Assembly (NCBI GenBank): GCA_023052935.1
Contig: CM041298.1
Location: forward strand, 4,010,063-4,074,062
Direction of reading: 5' to 3'
Length of the DNA: 64,000 bases
Source: Piezodorus guildinii
Lineage: Eukaryota; Arthropoda; Insecta; Hemiptera; Pentatomidae
Shown here: positions 43,592-53,465 of the stretch, piece by piece
Position numbering within the stretch: position 1 is the first letter of the stretch
Layout: each line of letters begins with the position of its first letter
Notes under the pieces: generated by a model
The model's input: the letters and a program-made list of their open reading frames with translations, nothing else
What the model was told of the DNA's origin: nothing
The model's database searches: none
Made by a program: the position numbers and the translations under genes

Positions 43592-43756
43592 TTATTGTTT
43601 TTTCTTATTCCAGAGGTACGTCTTGAGGTAAAAATGAACAAATAGGCTGAATAGAGTGAGGGAATTGAAGTACCACAAATACAAAAATCGTGTGTCGTTT
43701 CTGCAACCGGTGACTGTCATTTTTACGAGGGTAGTCATCCCCATCAAGAATTGGAT
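43592..43756 (-). CDS. ELOVL fatty acid elongase, last exon with stop and ER-retrieval tail
   Basis: Encodes 54 residues and a stop. IQFLMGMTTLVKMTVTGCRN begins with the conserved (I/V)QF that follows the previous exon's QL; a last membrane helix (YLWYFNSLTLFSLFVHFYL) follows, then KTYLWNKKKQ. The KKKQ end puts lysines at positions -3 and -4, a classical dilysine ER-retrieval signal found on ELOVL enzymes. An AATAAA overlaps the stop codon region and could be the polyadenylation signal. The visible exons total 251 residues, against about 270-350 in the family, leaving room for one missing N-terminal exon. Confidence 0.9.
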   Translation of the reverse strand: MQFLMGMTTLVKMTVTGCRNDTRFLYLWYFNSLTLFSLFVHFYLKTYLWNKKKQ

Positions 43757-43821
43757 CTGAAATTAAAATATTTTTGTATTATTGTAAGAAATGTAATTCT
43801 GTCAACAGAATAATTTAAATA

Positions 43822-44405
43822 TTGGGTTGTGTCACATGAAATGTCCGTTTTCAAGGTAAAGTGTTTTTATTGAACATACGATATGAAAACAAGATAATTT
43901 TATTCGAAGTATTTACCTTATTGTTCTACACGTTTTTCCCAACGTGACACCAACAAATCTCCGAACTGAAAAATTCTGAGCTTTGAAGTGAAACAAAATC
44001 TGAAAACGCACTTTTCATTGATAATCATTTTCAAAAATTTTTCCTTTAACGAAGTTGTCTAAATGCCTGAACAGATGGTAATCTGTTGGAGACAAGTCGG
44101 GAGAATATGGTGGGTGCGGAAGAACTTCGTAGCCCAGTTCTTTCAATTTTTGCACGGTATGTTTTGAAACATGGGGTCTTGCTGCCGCTCAGTGAGATCA
44201 TGAGGTACCCATGTATCGAGCTTTTTTACTTTCCCAATACACTTTAAATGTCTAGAAACGGTAGATGCACTTGCATTTAGTTGTGCTGAGAGTCCTTTGA
44301 CTGTTTGGTAGGGGTTTCCTTCTACTGTATGTTTGAGGACATCGTAGTCTCTTACGGACGGAGGTCTTCCTCGGGTCAAGTTTTCCAAGTCGGTATGGTT
44401 AAATA
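43822..44405 (-). mobile_element. Mariner transposase remnant with large internal deletion
   Basis: The minus-strand frame 44143-44388 reads RGRPPSVRDYDVLKHTVEGN, ASASTVSRHLKCIGKVKKLD and TWVPHDLTE, the second helix-turn-helix and linker of mariner transposases. After a deletion it resumes out of frame as KLKELGYEVLPHPPYSPDLS, PTDYHLFRHLDNF, holding the last catalytic Asp. The left border is TA|TTGGGTTGTG; the right terminal repeat is missing. Confidence 0.88.
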
Positions 44406-44599
44406 TAAAGAGACGTTAAACAAATAAACAAAATTGTTGTATTCTAATATATAGTTGTAAGTTTAATAAAAACATATTTTAAAAATAATATATGTTTTTA
44501 GAATTTGAAGGTTGGAAATGATCGAATGAAGGGGCAATATTTTGTTGGGAACTATTGCCATAACATATCAAGAATCTTAGGAAACCATCGTGTGTCAAG

Positions 44600-44914
44600 T
44601 AGATGGGCATAATCGAATGACGATTATCAGATCATTCGATTATCTCAATCATTTGAATCAACCGATTATCGGATTAATCGGTTTGGTGAAACGAATGATC
44701 ATTCGAGCTGAATTTTTTAATGATAATCGAGGGCTTATTAAACGTTGGGATAATCGAATGACCTTTTTTTTTTTCTTTTCTTTTTTTCTCATTACATAAA
44801 TTATATGCTCATTTGTACCTAGGCTCAGCCAGCTCAGTAGAGAGGAGAATTGTGCCATATTGTCTTTCAGAATGCATATTAATCATTCGATCATTCGATT
44901 ATGCCCACCTCCTA
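44600..44914. mobile_element. hAT-type MITE with perfect 8-bp target duplication
   Basis: The 315-bp element is bordered by GTGTCAAG on both sides (44592-44599 and 44915-44922). Terminal inverted repeats: TAGATGGGCATAATCGAATG at the left; the right end reads, inverted, TAGGAGGTGGGCATAATCGA. An 8-bp duplication and TAG..GGGCA termini are hAT features. Extra copies of ATTCGATTAT/ATAATCGAAT occur inside. No transposase. Confidence 0.9.
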
Positions 44915-44987
44915 GTGTCAAGGGGCCTCCAGGGCATGTCGCGCCAACCAAAAAATAAAAATAAATAATAATAATAATACTAGTTAC

Positions 44988-45124
44988 CAATTGCATTCTG
45001 GTGATGTACCGCTTCCACCACAGGTACTTCTGTATGGCGGGTCCGAGGCCGGACAGGAAGTAATACACGTACATGACCACGTGGACCAAGGTGTTGATGG
45101 CAGCTATCTGCACGATGTTCTCCT
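44988..45124 (-). CDS. ELOVL fatty acid elongase, NxxVHxxMYxYY exon
   Basis: Encodes (E)ENIVQIAAINTLVHVVMYVYY, FLSGLGPAIQKYLWWKRY and ITRMQL. The N--VH--MY-YYFLS-LGP--QKYLWWK-YIT--QL block is one of the best-conserved parts of the ELOVL family and includes membrane helices and substrate-channel residues. The donor GTAACT leaves phase 0, in agreement with the final exon beginning IQF. A hAT-like MITE ends 65 bases downstream of the donor, in the next intron. Confidence 0.93.
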
Positions 45125-45129
45125 CTGAA

Positions 45130-45565
45130 ACGTTACAACACGCTATATGATGTTATAGGTCGTAAACCTTACGTCATCGTCTTATCTTATTCTTAAAACT
45201 GGGCCCGTTAATAAAAAAGAAAAAAGAAAGAAAGATAGTAAAACTTTCATTTATATTTTAATTTCACCACTTGAATTCGCACACACCTCTCTTGTAACTG
45301 CAGCAGCAAATATAACAGTGATAAAAGAATTAATTTAAAAAAAAATATGACAGTGATAATAGTAATTGTTACTCATGATTTAGAATCTCTCTCTCTTTTT
45401 TATTTGTATATTTCATTCCGTATATAATTTCAACTTAGATAAAACCAGTACAAAATACACCATTTCTTAACTAAAACCGTGCACTATAAACGCAGTATAA
45501 CACATTAGAAATTAATAAAAAAGAATCTTAAAAAAGTTCATATCATAAAAAAAAGAAACAAAAAA
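45130..45565. other. ELOVL intron sequence, nothing recognised
   Basis: AT-rich; no frame or repeat. Confidence 0.4.
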
Positions 45566-45567
45566 AA

Positions 45568-46250
45568 TCTGGTGCGGCGACACACGACTTTCACTTAACT
45601 CGATTAATCGATTAACGAATTTTTAAATACAGCTGGAGGTAAAAATGAGTGAAACTATTAAAGCATTAATTAAATTGATTTTCTACATAAACATGTGTTT
45701 TATAACAAAATCTATTACATTATCATTTAAAATAATCAGTTAGTTTTATCGGCTTTACATCACTCTTTATTAACTTTTACAAGCTTCTGTGTAATTAAAT
45801 TTTTTTATATAATATTTTGGTTTCCAACGGTATATTATACATATACATTACTGTTCTTATGTTCAAAAACAAAAAAATGCATTAAAAAATATTTATTCAG
45901 TTTTCTCCTTTAGTTGGATATCTAATTCCTTCAACTTGTATATTTACCTGTTTTTTATCAATGGTGACAAGATGATATGGTTAGTATTATTGAATCTACA
46001 AAATTAAAGGTACTTTAGAGGAAGAAAATTTAAACTATCGGCAATTTAAGCCTTGTCAAACTATTTCAATCAGGATGAAACCTGGTTGATATTAAATCCT
46101 ATTAAATGGACCTTTTTTCGGGGCTTAATCATTTGAACTCAGAGGACCTTAAAAGGAGTATTTCCGTTGAAAACAGGAATTCAAAAATTTTCACTATCGC
46201 AATAATTCCCGTACTGTATATTTCATATATAGGTTAGTGAAAGTAAAAAT
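45568..46250 (+). repeat. Rep-X copy with internal deletion, plus orientation
   Basis: Starts AAATCTGGTGCGGCGACACA; ends GTTAGTGAAAGTAAAAATGG. About 250 bases between the GATATTAAATCCTATTAAAT block and GGACCTTTTTTCGGGGCTTA are missing. Confidence 0.88.
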
Positions 46251-46331
46251 GGTACACAGCATACGGACTTTTACTTCGTTGTTAAAACCAATTTAAGAAC
46301 TTAGTGTATGAAGACCCTAACTTAAAAAATG

Positions 46332-46640
46332 AAATTAAGGAGCGGCGTAGTCTTGTGGATAGAGCACTAGTCTACTGATCCCGGGTTCGAATCCCGTCTG
46401 TGGCTATGTTATCTAATATTATTTATTCTGTTAATTCAGTCGGGGAGCGACCTTAATGTATGGAGACTGTAAAGTGGGTACCCAAAAAGAGCAAAAACCT
46501 GGCGGCTGAGCGTAAGCAAGGCCTAACACCACATTGCACGGCCGTTGGTCTAGAAACAGTACGAATCTCTGTATGTACTGAAGTTCAGTTCAATCAAACT
46601 CTTCAAAGAAATCTCCAAAAGATGCATTTTTTCATGGTTT
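46332..46640 (+). mobile_element. tRNA-derived SINE, family A, copy with intact head
   Basis: GGAGCGGCGTAGTCTTGTGG ATAGAGCAC holds the A box and CCCGGGTTCGAATCCCGTCT the B box (RNA polymerase III promoter elements). The body continues TGTTAATTCAGTCGGGGAGC, AAAGTGGGTACCCAAAAAGA and GGCCGTTGGTCTAGAAACAG. It is the best copy of a family also found at 8972, 15696, 41150, 48035 and 50715. The acceptor stem does not pair, so it is not a working tRNA gene. Confidence 0.85.
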
Positions 46641-46980
46641 GAAGTGGCTTTTCTAGTCCGTCGATTTCGGTAAAAAACGTTGCTCTAGCATACCAGACAA
46701 ATACGTTACTAAAATATGAAATTGCACTTTCATGCAAGACCTACTACGTACCCAACCACACTCAAACCTTTATGCGTGACTTATTTATTGTTATTTTGGA
46801 CTCAGGGAAATCTTAAATGTTTACTTCTGGAAAAAATCAAATTCTAAATTTTTTACGAGCTCAAAATATTCCATTACAGTAAATTTTCACATATAGATAC
46901 TATAAGTCAAATAAAATTATTTCACAAAAATTGATGCTTGGTTCGTTTACGAATATATTGTTTTGTAATTTTTCTTTCTT
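46641..46980. other. Diverged Rep-X-like sequence
   Basis: Weak traces of the Rep-X palindrome-side half (TTTATGCGTGACTTATTTAT, GGACTCAGGGAAATCTTAAA) suggest an old plus-oriented copy. Confidence 0.5.
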
Positions 46981-46981
46981 T

Positions 46982-47397
46982 TTACTTTCACTAACCTATA
47001 TATGACTTATATAGTAAGGGAAAGTATTGCGATCGTGAATATTTTCGAATTTGAGTATTCAATGGAAATACACGTTTAAGGGTCTCCTGAGTCCAAATGA
47101 CCAAGTCCCGCAAAAAGGTCTGTGTGTTTGTGGTAAGTCTAGCGAGAAAACGAAAATTCCTATAAAACTGGAACTACATTTTTAAGATGGCTAGAAGCCC
47201 GAAATGTTACAGAAACTTTTTCATAAAAGTCAGCTAACTAGAAGAGCTACCAACACATTTTGCACCTTTTTACGATTTTATTGAAAACGGCTCTAAAGAT
47301 TTCGATTAAACTCTGTACTTGAATGTAAAATTTGGTCTTAAGTAATTTAAAAGGGCTTGAAATATCATGTAAGTTTCATTCTGATTAAAATATAATT
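46982..47397 (-). repeat. Rep-X partial copy, minus orientation
   Basis: Starts TTTTTACTTTCACTAACCTA with the palindrome region expanded, then GTATTGCGATCGTGAATATT. It ends at TCATTCTGATTAAAATATAA, where the HH2 foldback begins. Confidence 0.85.
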
Positions 47398-47560
47398 TTG
47401 AGCCATCATCATGGCCATTACTGAGCCATGTCAAGCATAAACTGCTTGACTAACTTCTAAACATAATAACTCCTTAATAATTCCAGTTTGTGCTTGGTAT
47501 GGCTCAGTAATGCCCTGATGATGGCTCATAAGTTTGAGCTGAAACGTTAGCTAAATTAAA
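47398..47560. repeat. Foldback with hammerhead-like motif (HH2)
   Basis: The left arm TTGAGCCATCATCATGGCCA TTACTGAGCCATG is the inverse of the right arm CATGG-type TATGGCTCAGTAATGCCCTG ATGATGGCTCA. The right arm contains CTGATGA (47515-47521), stem GGCTC/GAGCT with an 8-base loop, and GAAACGTTAGC (47541-47551). Core boxes are intact apart from one extra T before the stem. Confidence 0.6.
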
Positions 47561-48034
47561 ATCTTAAAAAAGACTGACTCCTGATTATTTCTACCTATAA
47601 TACGATTTCTATTTTCCATACACTCGAATCAGAACTGCTCTTAAAGATTCATGATATATTCTTCAATAAAAGGTACTTCCTATCTTAAAAGTTCAAAAAT
47701 ACGTATCACTGCAAATACTCTATTCTTTATTGATTTTCATTTTGTGGAGAATTTCATTTCCTATCGTTCCTGAGACACTGGCTAGACTAGTAGTAAGTTT
47801 CGTACTTCACTTGTCTTCAAATTGAAGGCCTCAAATTTTGTGGAGTTTTAGATAAACAGTTATATTCTATTACAGTTATATCTATTTATTTTATCTAATA
47901 TTAGTATAATAATAATTTGTACAGTAGGAAATTGTTAAGTTGAAAATAAATAACCCTGCAAGGTAATACCATGCTGTACGGAAACATTTTTGAGTGAATG
48001 TGAGTTTATATATATATAGTAAGGGAAAGTATAA
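47561..48034. other. ELOVL intron sequence, nothing recognised
   Basis: AT-rich; a stray TATATATATAGTAAGGGAAA near 48010 is a Rep-X palindrome remnant next to the SINE. Confidence 0.4.
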
Positions 48035-48345
48035 AAAGGCATGGACTAGTGGGTACAGAAGTAAACTATACAGTTCTCCAGGTCCCTGGCTGGCTGTGGC
48101 AGAAACACTATTTATTAAATTATTTTAGCGGTGAGGCAACCTTGGGTTAGGGGGACTCTCCTTGGGTTCACCCATCCTCTAAAAAGTGGGTACCCAAACT
48201 CTCGGTCTAATCACCTCTTTGCTAAGCTGTTGGCCCAGAAACAATATAAATCTCCAAAGTTACTGAGCATAAGACATGGGTTATATGAGGAAAAATTATT
48301 GGAACAAATTAAATTTATAAGATTAAAATCAAGAACAAGGATTGG
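48035..48345 (+). mobile_element. SINE family A copy
   Basis: Worn head (GGCATGGACTAGTGGGTACA), then body GGGGGACTCTCCTTGGGTTC, AAAAGTGGGTACCCAAACTC and TGTTGGCCCAGAAACAATAT, as at 46332 and in reverse at 8972. Confidence 0.75.
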
Positions 48346-48361
48346 AGTGAGGTTAGAGGCC

Positions 48362-48634
48362 TTTTTTTTTTTTTTTTTTTTTTATTACCTTCTGTCTAAG
48401 AGGTTAAAATATAATAGTATTATTTCCTATGTGCCTTCTATATCCCCAAGAAATTCTGCTAACGCCATTGCAACTTTAAATGCAATGATTTAAAAGTAGA
48501 AGTTACATATAACAACTTATGTTTTAGGATTTTGGTCACTCACTTATCTAACGAGTTCTTTAGAACGTGGAGGAGATTTAAAATAATATAAGTATAATTT
48601 TACATAATATTTTAATTTAGAAAATAATTCTCAC
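48362..48634. other. T-run and unclassified intron sequence
   Basis: A 22-base T-run, then AT-rich DNA up to the elongase exon. Confidence 0.4.
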
Positions 48635-48740
48635 CTCTGAGGACAAAGATGGAGAGCCAAATGCTGATTACCATGATGACGTGATGGTAAAGATGGAGGA
48701 AGGACACTTGTGACTGCTTCTTCCTCAGGACGAAGAATAC
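48635..48740 (-). CDS. ELOVL fatty acid elongase, catalytic HxxHH exon
   Basis: Encodes 35 residues plus one base. They include VFFVLRKKQSQVSFLHLYHH, which ends in the HLYHH histidine box that forms the elongase active site, then a hydrophobic helix (VIMVISIWLSIFVLR). The acceptor is GCTCAG and the donor GTGAGA in phase 1; the next exon starts with AG to complete a Glu codon. All catalytic histidines of the box are present, so nothing here suggests a pseudogene. Confidence 0.93.
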
Positions 48741-49148
48741 CTGAGCATTTGAAATAAATAATTAGCATAAACGAAAATATCCTGACTTCTTCAATCCGTG
48801 AAGGGTCTAACGCTCATGCAGTACATAAAAAATTTAGTTCAAAAGTTTTGCAATACAGTGTCTTATTTTTCTTAATGTGATTTCCACCAGATTCAATACC
48901 ATTCGTCGAAACCAGTCCTTATAGTAGATAAAAAGTAGGTTTTAACCAGAAAATTAAAAAAAAACTGAAACCAGTCAGTCATTAATAATTCAGAACCCTT
49001 TCCTTATTAATTGGTTAAAAGTCTCAGATTTTTCCGAGTCGGATTTTGTTAGGGGGAAGAGAAGTGTCAGAAAAAAAAATCAATTGTTTTTAGTTTTTGG
49101 AGAATATCTGCAAATATAGAATATAGTAGAACCAGAAACTTTATTCTG

Positions 49149-49183
<35 letters not shown>

Positions 49184-49310
49184 TATATACAAGTGACCGT
49201 CAAGACTTGACACCAAATCCTATATGGTCAATATGTGTTTGCTACAGTTTAATAAAAACTTAGGTTATGGAACCAAAAAAAAAAAAAAAAAAAAAAAAAA
49301 ATAATAATAA
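48741..49310. other. ELOVL intron sequence with long T- and A-runs
   Basis: A T-run at 49152-49180 and an A-run at 49275-49300 face each other about 100 bases apart, suggesting two abutting poly(A)-tailed insertions in opposite directions; the bodies are not recognised. Confidence 0.4.
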
Positions 49311-49456
49311 AAAAAGTATCAATAAATTAAGTAGAAAGAGAATAATATAAAAGAATGAGAAAAATGAGAGAGGAAGGTAACTCAAAAGAGATACAAAAAA
49401 TAAAATAAGAACACTATTATCATTAAAATAACTTCTGTGAAGTGATTTTTTTTTTT

Positions 49457-50657
49457 CTATAGTTTGCATTGAGCGTTAATAAAGAACTGCTTGATCATCA
49501 AAATTTTTCTTTTATCTAACTGTTGTAAAAACATCGCCTCTGTTTCTAGGGTAACCATCGCTTCTCTTTGCTTCCCATATTTCCTGCATCGGAATAGAAT
49601 GTGGCGCGGGTCTTCAGGGACTTTGCATGTTAAGCAATTGCCATCATTTTCTATTTTCATTAAATTTAGATATTTTTTTGTGCAGCCATGGTTAGTACGT
49701 AGTCTTACAAGTTGGGCAATTTCTTTTCTATCGATTTGTTGGATCTTTGAGAACCATGGTATCAGGCTGACGGTTGGCTGGGTTTGATAATAGTCCTTCC
49801 CTTTGAATTGTGACTCCCAGTCATATTTATCCTGCCATTCCTGGACCGTTTCTTTCAGCAGACATTTTAAAAGGTCTTGGAGAGGTACTTTCGCATTTTC
49901 TTTTGTAGTTTGTTTTTTCCCGGCAGCTCTATCTGCCGCTTCATTTCCTGACAGTCCTACATGGCTCGGTATCCATTGGAAGCAATAACTGTTGCTACTG
50001 GTTTTTATATTCCGGATAATATCTAGGGCTATGTATGATGTTAATTTGTTTTTGTACACATGTTTCAATAATTGGCACGAGGAAGCCGAGTCTGTGAATA
50101 TGACTACATTGGCGTTAGAGTATTCGCTTTGACAGTAAAAAATTGCTTTGAGAATGGCATACAGTTCAGCACTAAGAATACTAAATTTAGAAGGTAGAGC
50201 GACCGAAATTGTAAATTCTTTGACTAAATCAATAACAGCTATTGAAGTTTGGTGGGAGGATTTGGAAGCATCCGTGAAGATTTGAACATGGTCTGGGTAA
50301 TCGTTTACTATTGTGTTCAAAGCCAATTGTTTTAATATGGTTGGGTTATATGACGATTTCCTTCCGTGGGTGGTAGGTAATTTGGGATTGCTATTGATTT
50401 GCAGCATTTTAATGGGAAGCGGTGTGTTGCAATCTAAGGGACGTTTAGTTGTTAGTGTCGCCTGAAGTAGGGGTTGCATTTCTGTTATGAGACTTTTCAT
50501 GTGGGGACAATAAATGTTATTTGAGGTAATTGCTTTCCTTACCGGGTGCCTTTGATCAGAAAAACTTTTTATAATGTACTTCTTGGTAAGCCAGGCTCTC
50601 CTCAAGGGCAGGGGCATCTCTCCTGCTTCATTCAGTAGTGCATTTAAAGGAGTAGTT
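49457..50657 (-). mobile_element. I/R1-type non-LTR element: open ORF2 C-terminus with RNase H
   Basis: A minus-strand open frame of 386 codons from its first ATG (50617), open further upstream to about 50657 (TPLNALLNEAGEMPLPLRR). It carries a ribonuclease H domain: VQIFTDASKSSHQTSIAVID (first Asp), ILSAELYAILKAIFYCQSEY (Glu), VVIFTDSASSCQLLKHV (second Asp), WIPSHVGLSGNEAADRAAGK (final His/Asp). A zinc-knuckle-like CLTCKVPEDPRHILFRCRKY closes ORF2. RNase H after the RT is typical of the I superclade of LINEs. All four catalytic acidic residues are present and there are no stops, so the copy looks young, but RT and endonuclease are missing. It lies in the elongase intron between 48740 and 50790, same strand as the gene. 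Confidence 0.93.
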
Positions 50658-50714
50658 TTAAAATCTGAGACTTTATTATAGAAACTTTATTCAATAAAAT
50701 AATAAATAACTATT

Positions 50715-50765
50715 CTACCACAGCTGGGTTAGTGCTCCACCCACTAGACCGCAGCACTTGTAAAT
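50715..50765 (-). mobile_element. SINE family A head fragment
   Basis: CACCCACTAGACCGCAGCAC is the reverse of the family A box-A region (compare 16640-16665). Confidence 0.5.
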
Positions 50766-50789
50766 AATTATATAAATGAATTAAATTAC

Positions 50790-50846
50790 CGTTTCGAGGC
50801 AGTCTAATATCTTGTTGAGGTAGTAGTAATATGAGATTTTCACAAC
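50790..50846 (-). CDS. ELOVL fatty acid elongase, 19-codon exon before the histidine box
   Basis: A short phase-0 exon encoding VVKISYYYYLNKILDCLET, bounded by TTTCAG and GTAATT. With the next exon it reads LDCLET-VFFVLRKK, the strongly conserved ELOVL segment usually written (E)LLDT-FFVLRKK. The Asp and Thr of that segment are kept, with a CLE insertion-like difference between them compared with the consensus as I remember it. Confidence 0.82.
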
Positions 50847-51061
50847 CTGAAAATAAAACTATATTAATGACAATATAAAATTATATTTTATGTAATTAAT
50901 AAATTATAAAAAATAATCACCATTAAAGTAAACGTATTCTCGATAACATCATTTCTTTTATTATGGATCAATACTTTCATTTGCCTATATATGAAATATA
51001 TAGTGAAGGAAAGAAAGTATTACCATCATAAAATTTTTCTAATTTCCCTTACTATATATAG

Positions 51062-51932
51062 TTTTTACTTTCACTTACTATATATAGTAATGGAAAGTAT
51101 TGCGATCGTGAAAATTTTAGAATTCCATTTTTCAACGGAAATACACATTTTAGGGTCCCCTGAGTCCAATTGACCAAGTCCCGCAAAAAGGTCTATGTGT
51201 GTGGTAACTCCCGGGCGGAAACGGTAAGTCCTATGAAACTGAAATTTACATATTTAAGAAAAATATACGCCCGAGACGTTACAAAACCTTTTTCATCAAA
51301 ATGAGCTTACCAGAAGAGGCAATTTATACCTTGTAATTTGCACCTTTTTTCGAATTTCCCGAAAACGGTTCCGACAATTTTGATTAAACTCGCTATATCG
51401 ATGTAAAATTTAATGGGCTTTAATATCATGTAGGTTTCATTCGGATAAAAATGGTTTGACAGGGCTTAAATGCCGATATTTTAATGTTGTTGTTTCTATA
51501 AAAATAACTATATTATCTTGTTACCACTGATGAAAAACAGGTAAATATGTAAATTTAATGAATTCGATACCCAACTAAAGGAGAAATCAGAAAAAAAAAA
51601 TGTTTAATGGAATTTTTTTGTTTTGGACATAAGAGCAGTAATATACATGTTTGATATACCGTTGGAAAGCTAAAGATTTTAGAAAAAATATTATCTCATG
51701 CACAAACTTTTAAAAGTTAATAGTGATGAAAATAAGATAAAACTAACTGATTATTTTAGATAATAATCTAATAGATTTTTTTAATAATACACATGTTTCT
51801 TTACAAATTTAATTTAATTAATTCTTCAATAGTTTCATCTATTTTTATATCTCTAACTGTATTTGAAAATTCTTTCATTGATTTTAAAAATGGATGTAAG
51901 TGAAAGTCGTGTGTTGCCCGCACCAGATTTTT
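51062..51932 (-). repeat. Rep-X full copy, minus orientation
   Basis: TTTTTACTTTCACTTACTAT (palindrome end) to GTGTTGCCCGCACCAGATTT. Length 0.87 kb, with all common internal blocks. Confidence 0.9.
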
Positions 51933-51939
51933 CGTTAAT

Positions 51940-52205
51940 GCTAACCAGACAATATGGTTGTTTTATTTTGGAAAAATATCGGTATTTAAGCCCTGTTAGA
52001 CTATTTCAACCAGAATAAAACCTACATCATATCAAAGCCCATTAAATTTCACATCGATAGTGCGAGTGGAATCAGAATCGTTTTAGGCGTTTTTGAGAAA
52101 ATAGTAAAAAGGTGCAAAATGTGCAATATAGAGTAGCTCTTTTGTTTCGTCTATTTTGATTGAAACGTTGCTGTGACATCTTGAGCTTATACGAAATTAT
52201 GAAAG
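51940..52205 (+). repeat. Rep-X internal fragment, plus orientation
   Basis: GTATTTAAGCCCTGTTAGAC, GATAGTGCGAGTGGAATCAG and AAAAGGTGCAAAATGTGC blocks, cut at both ends. Confidence 0.75.
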
Positions 52206-52796
52206 ACGTGTGTTGCCCGCACCAGATTTTTGACGAAAATAAGTGTTTTAGGTTTCCAAGAATTCAAATAACCAAGTCAAAAAGATCTCTGTGTGCCAGT
52301 CCGTGTGTGGTGAGCGTAACACGAGAACGAAAAGTCGTAAAAAACTGAAATTTCATAATTTCGTATAAGCCCAAGATGTCACAGCAACGTTTCAATCAAA
52401 ATAGGCAAACCAAAAGAGCTACTCTATATAGCATATTCTGAACCTTTTTACGATTTTCTCAAAAACGGCTGAAACGATTTTGATTAAACTTGCAACATCG
52501 ATGTTATGTTTAATAGGGTTTGACATCGTGTAGGTTTTATTCTGATCGAAATAGTCTGACAGGGCTTAAATAACGATATTTTAAATTTTCTTCCTCTAAA
52601 GTACCTTTAATTTTGTAGATTCTATAAAAATAACCATATCATCTATTTAGCATTGATTAAAAACGAATACATACATAACTTGAAGGAATTTGATATCCAA
52701 CTAAAGGAGAATATAGCAAAAATATTCTGTTGTGGAATTGTGGAAACAGTAATATACTTGTATGCCTCCATAATATACCACTGGAAAGCTAAAGAT

Positions 52797-52878
<82 letters not shown>

Positions 52879-52982
52879 CATCTCATACAGAGGTTTGTAT
52901 GAAAGTTAACGGAAAGTGATGAAAAGCCGATAAAAACTGATTGTCAAAGATAATAATATAACATATTATTTAATAAAACGTT
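52206..52982 (-). repeat. Rep-X copy, left part, host of the nested insertions
   Basis: Palindrome-side half (TTTCCAAGAATTCAAATAAC) running to the ATATTATTTAATAAAACG segment. The rest of this copy resumes at 56836 (ATTATTTAATAAAACACAAG) and ends near 56965 (TCGTGCCCACCAGATTT). A (TA)n array sits at 52798-52871. Confidence 0.8.
52798..52871. repeat. (TA)n microsatellite
   Basis: About 36 TA units. Confidence 0.97.
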
Positions 52983-52998
52983 ATTATTTAATAAAACG

Positions 52999-53465
52999 TT
53001 AGAATTTATCAAACTGTTATTCTTCCGACGGTTCTTTACGGATGTGAAACGTGGCCGCTTACTTTGAAGGATGAACAATTGCTTAAGGTTTTCGAAAATA
53101 AGGTACTGCGTAAAATATTTGGTCCGAAGAGAGATGAGGCCACTGGGGAGTTACGAATGTTGCACAACGCGGAATTGCGGAACTTGTGTCCTGTGAATAT
53201 AATTGAGTTGATAGCATCGCGGAGACTCAAATGGGCGCGTAAAGTTGTTGGGCTCGGTGAGGAACGGATATCGAGAAAGTTCGTATTCACTGATCCGACT
53301 TGTTGACGTCCGAAAGGTGGGCCGAAGCGTCGATGGGAGGATTGCGTTAAGGCTGATCTCGGGGGCTTGGCCTTGACCGGCGAACATTGGACGAGTCTTT
53401 GCAGGCGAAGTTTGGTGGTATCGGCATCGAACCTTCGGGTTCGGTAAGCCTATTATTATTATTTA
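52999..53465 (+). mobile_element. RTE-like copy E, host of the R4/Dong-like insertion
   Basis: A 5'-truncated copy (MKDEQLLKVFENKVLRKIFG ... EERISRKFVF, stop, then a frameshifted GRPKRRWED region). Its (ATT)n tail at 53448-53465 directly meets the R4/Dong-like 3' end. The host Rep-X word ATTATTTAATAAAAC lies on both sides of the combined insertion (52983-52997 and 56836-56850), a target duplication. Confidence 0.9.

Larger units (their letters stand above)
43757..44987 (-). other. Last intron of the ELOVL gene
   Basis: GTAACT donor, TTTCAG acceptor, phase 0. It contains a deleted mariner and a hAT-type MITE, listed separately. Confidence 0.85.

Noticed and set aside
46341..46406. tRNA gene-like sequence with A and B boxes
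   Set aside because: The 5' and 3' ends do not pair as an acceptor stem, and the sequence continues into a body shared with other dispersed copies; it is a SINE head.
49491..49988. Two plus-strand frames of 98 and 61 codons
   Set aside because: They lie opposite the RNase H-bearing LINE frame and show no independent motif.
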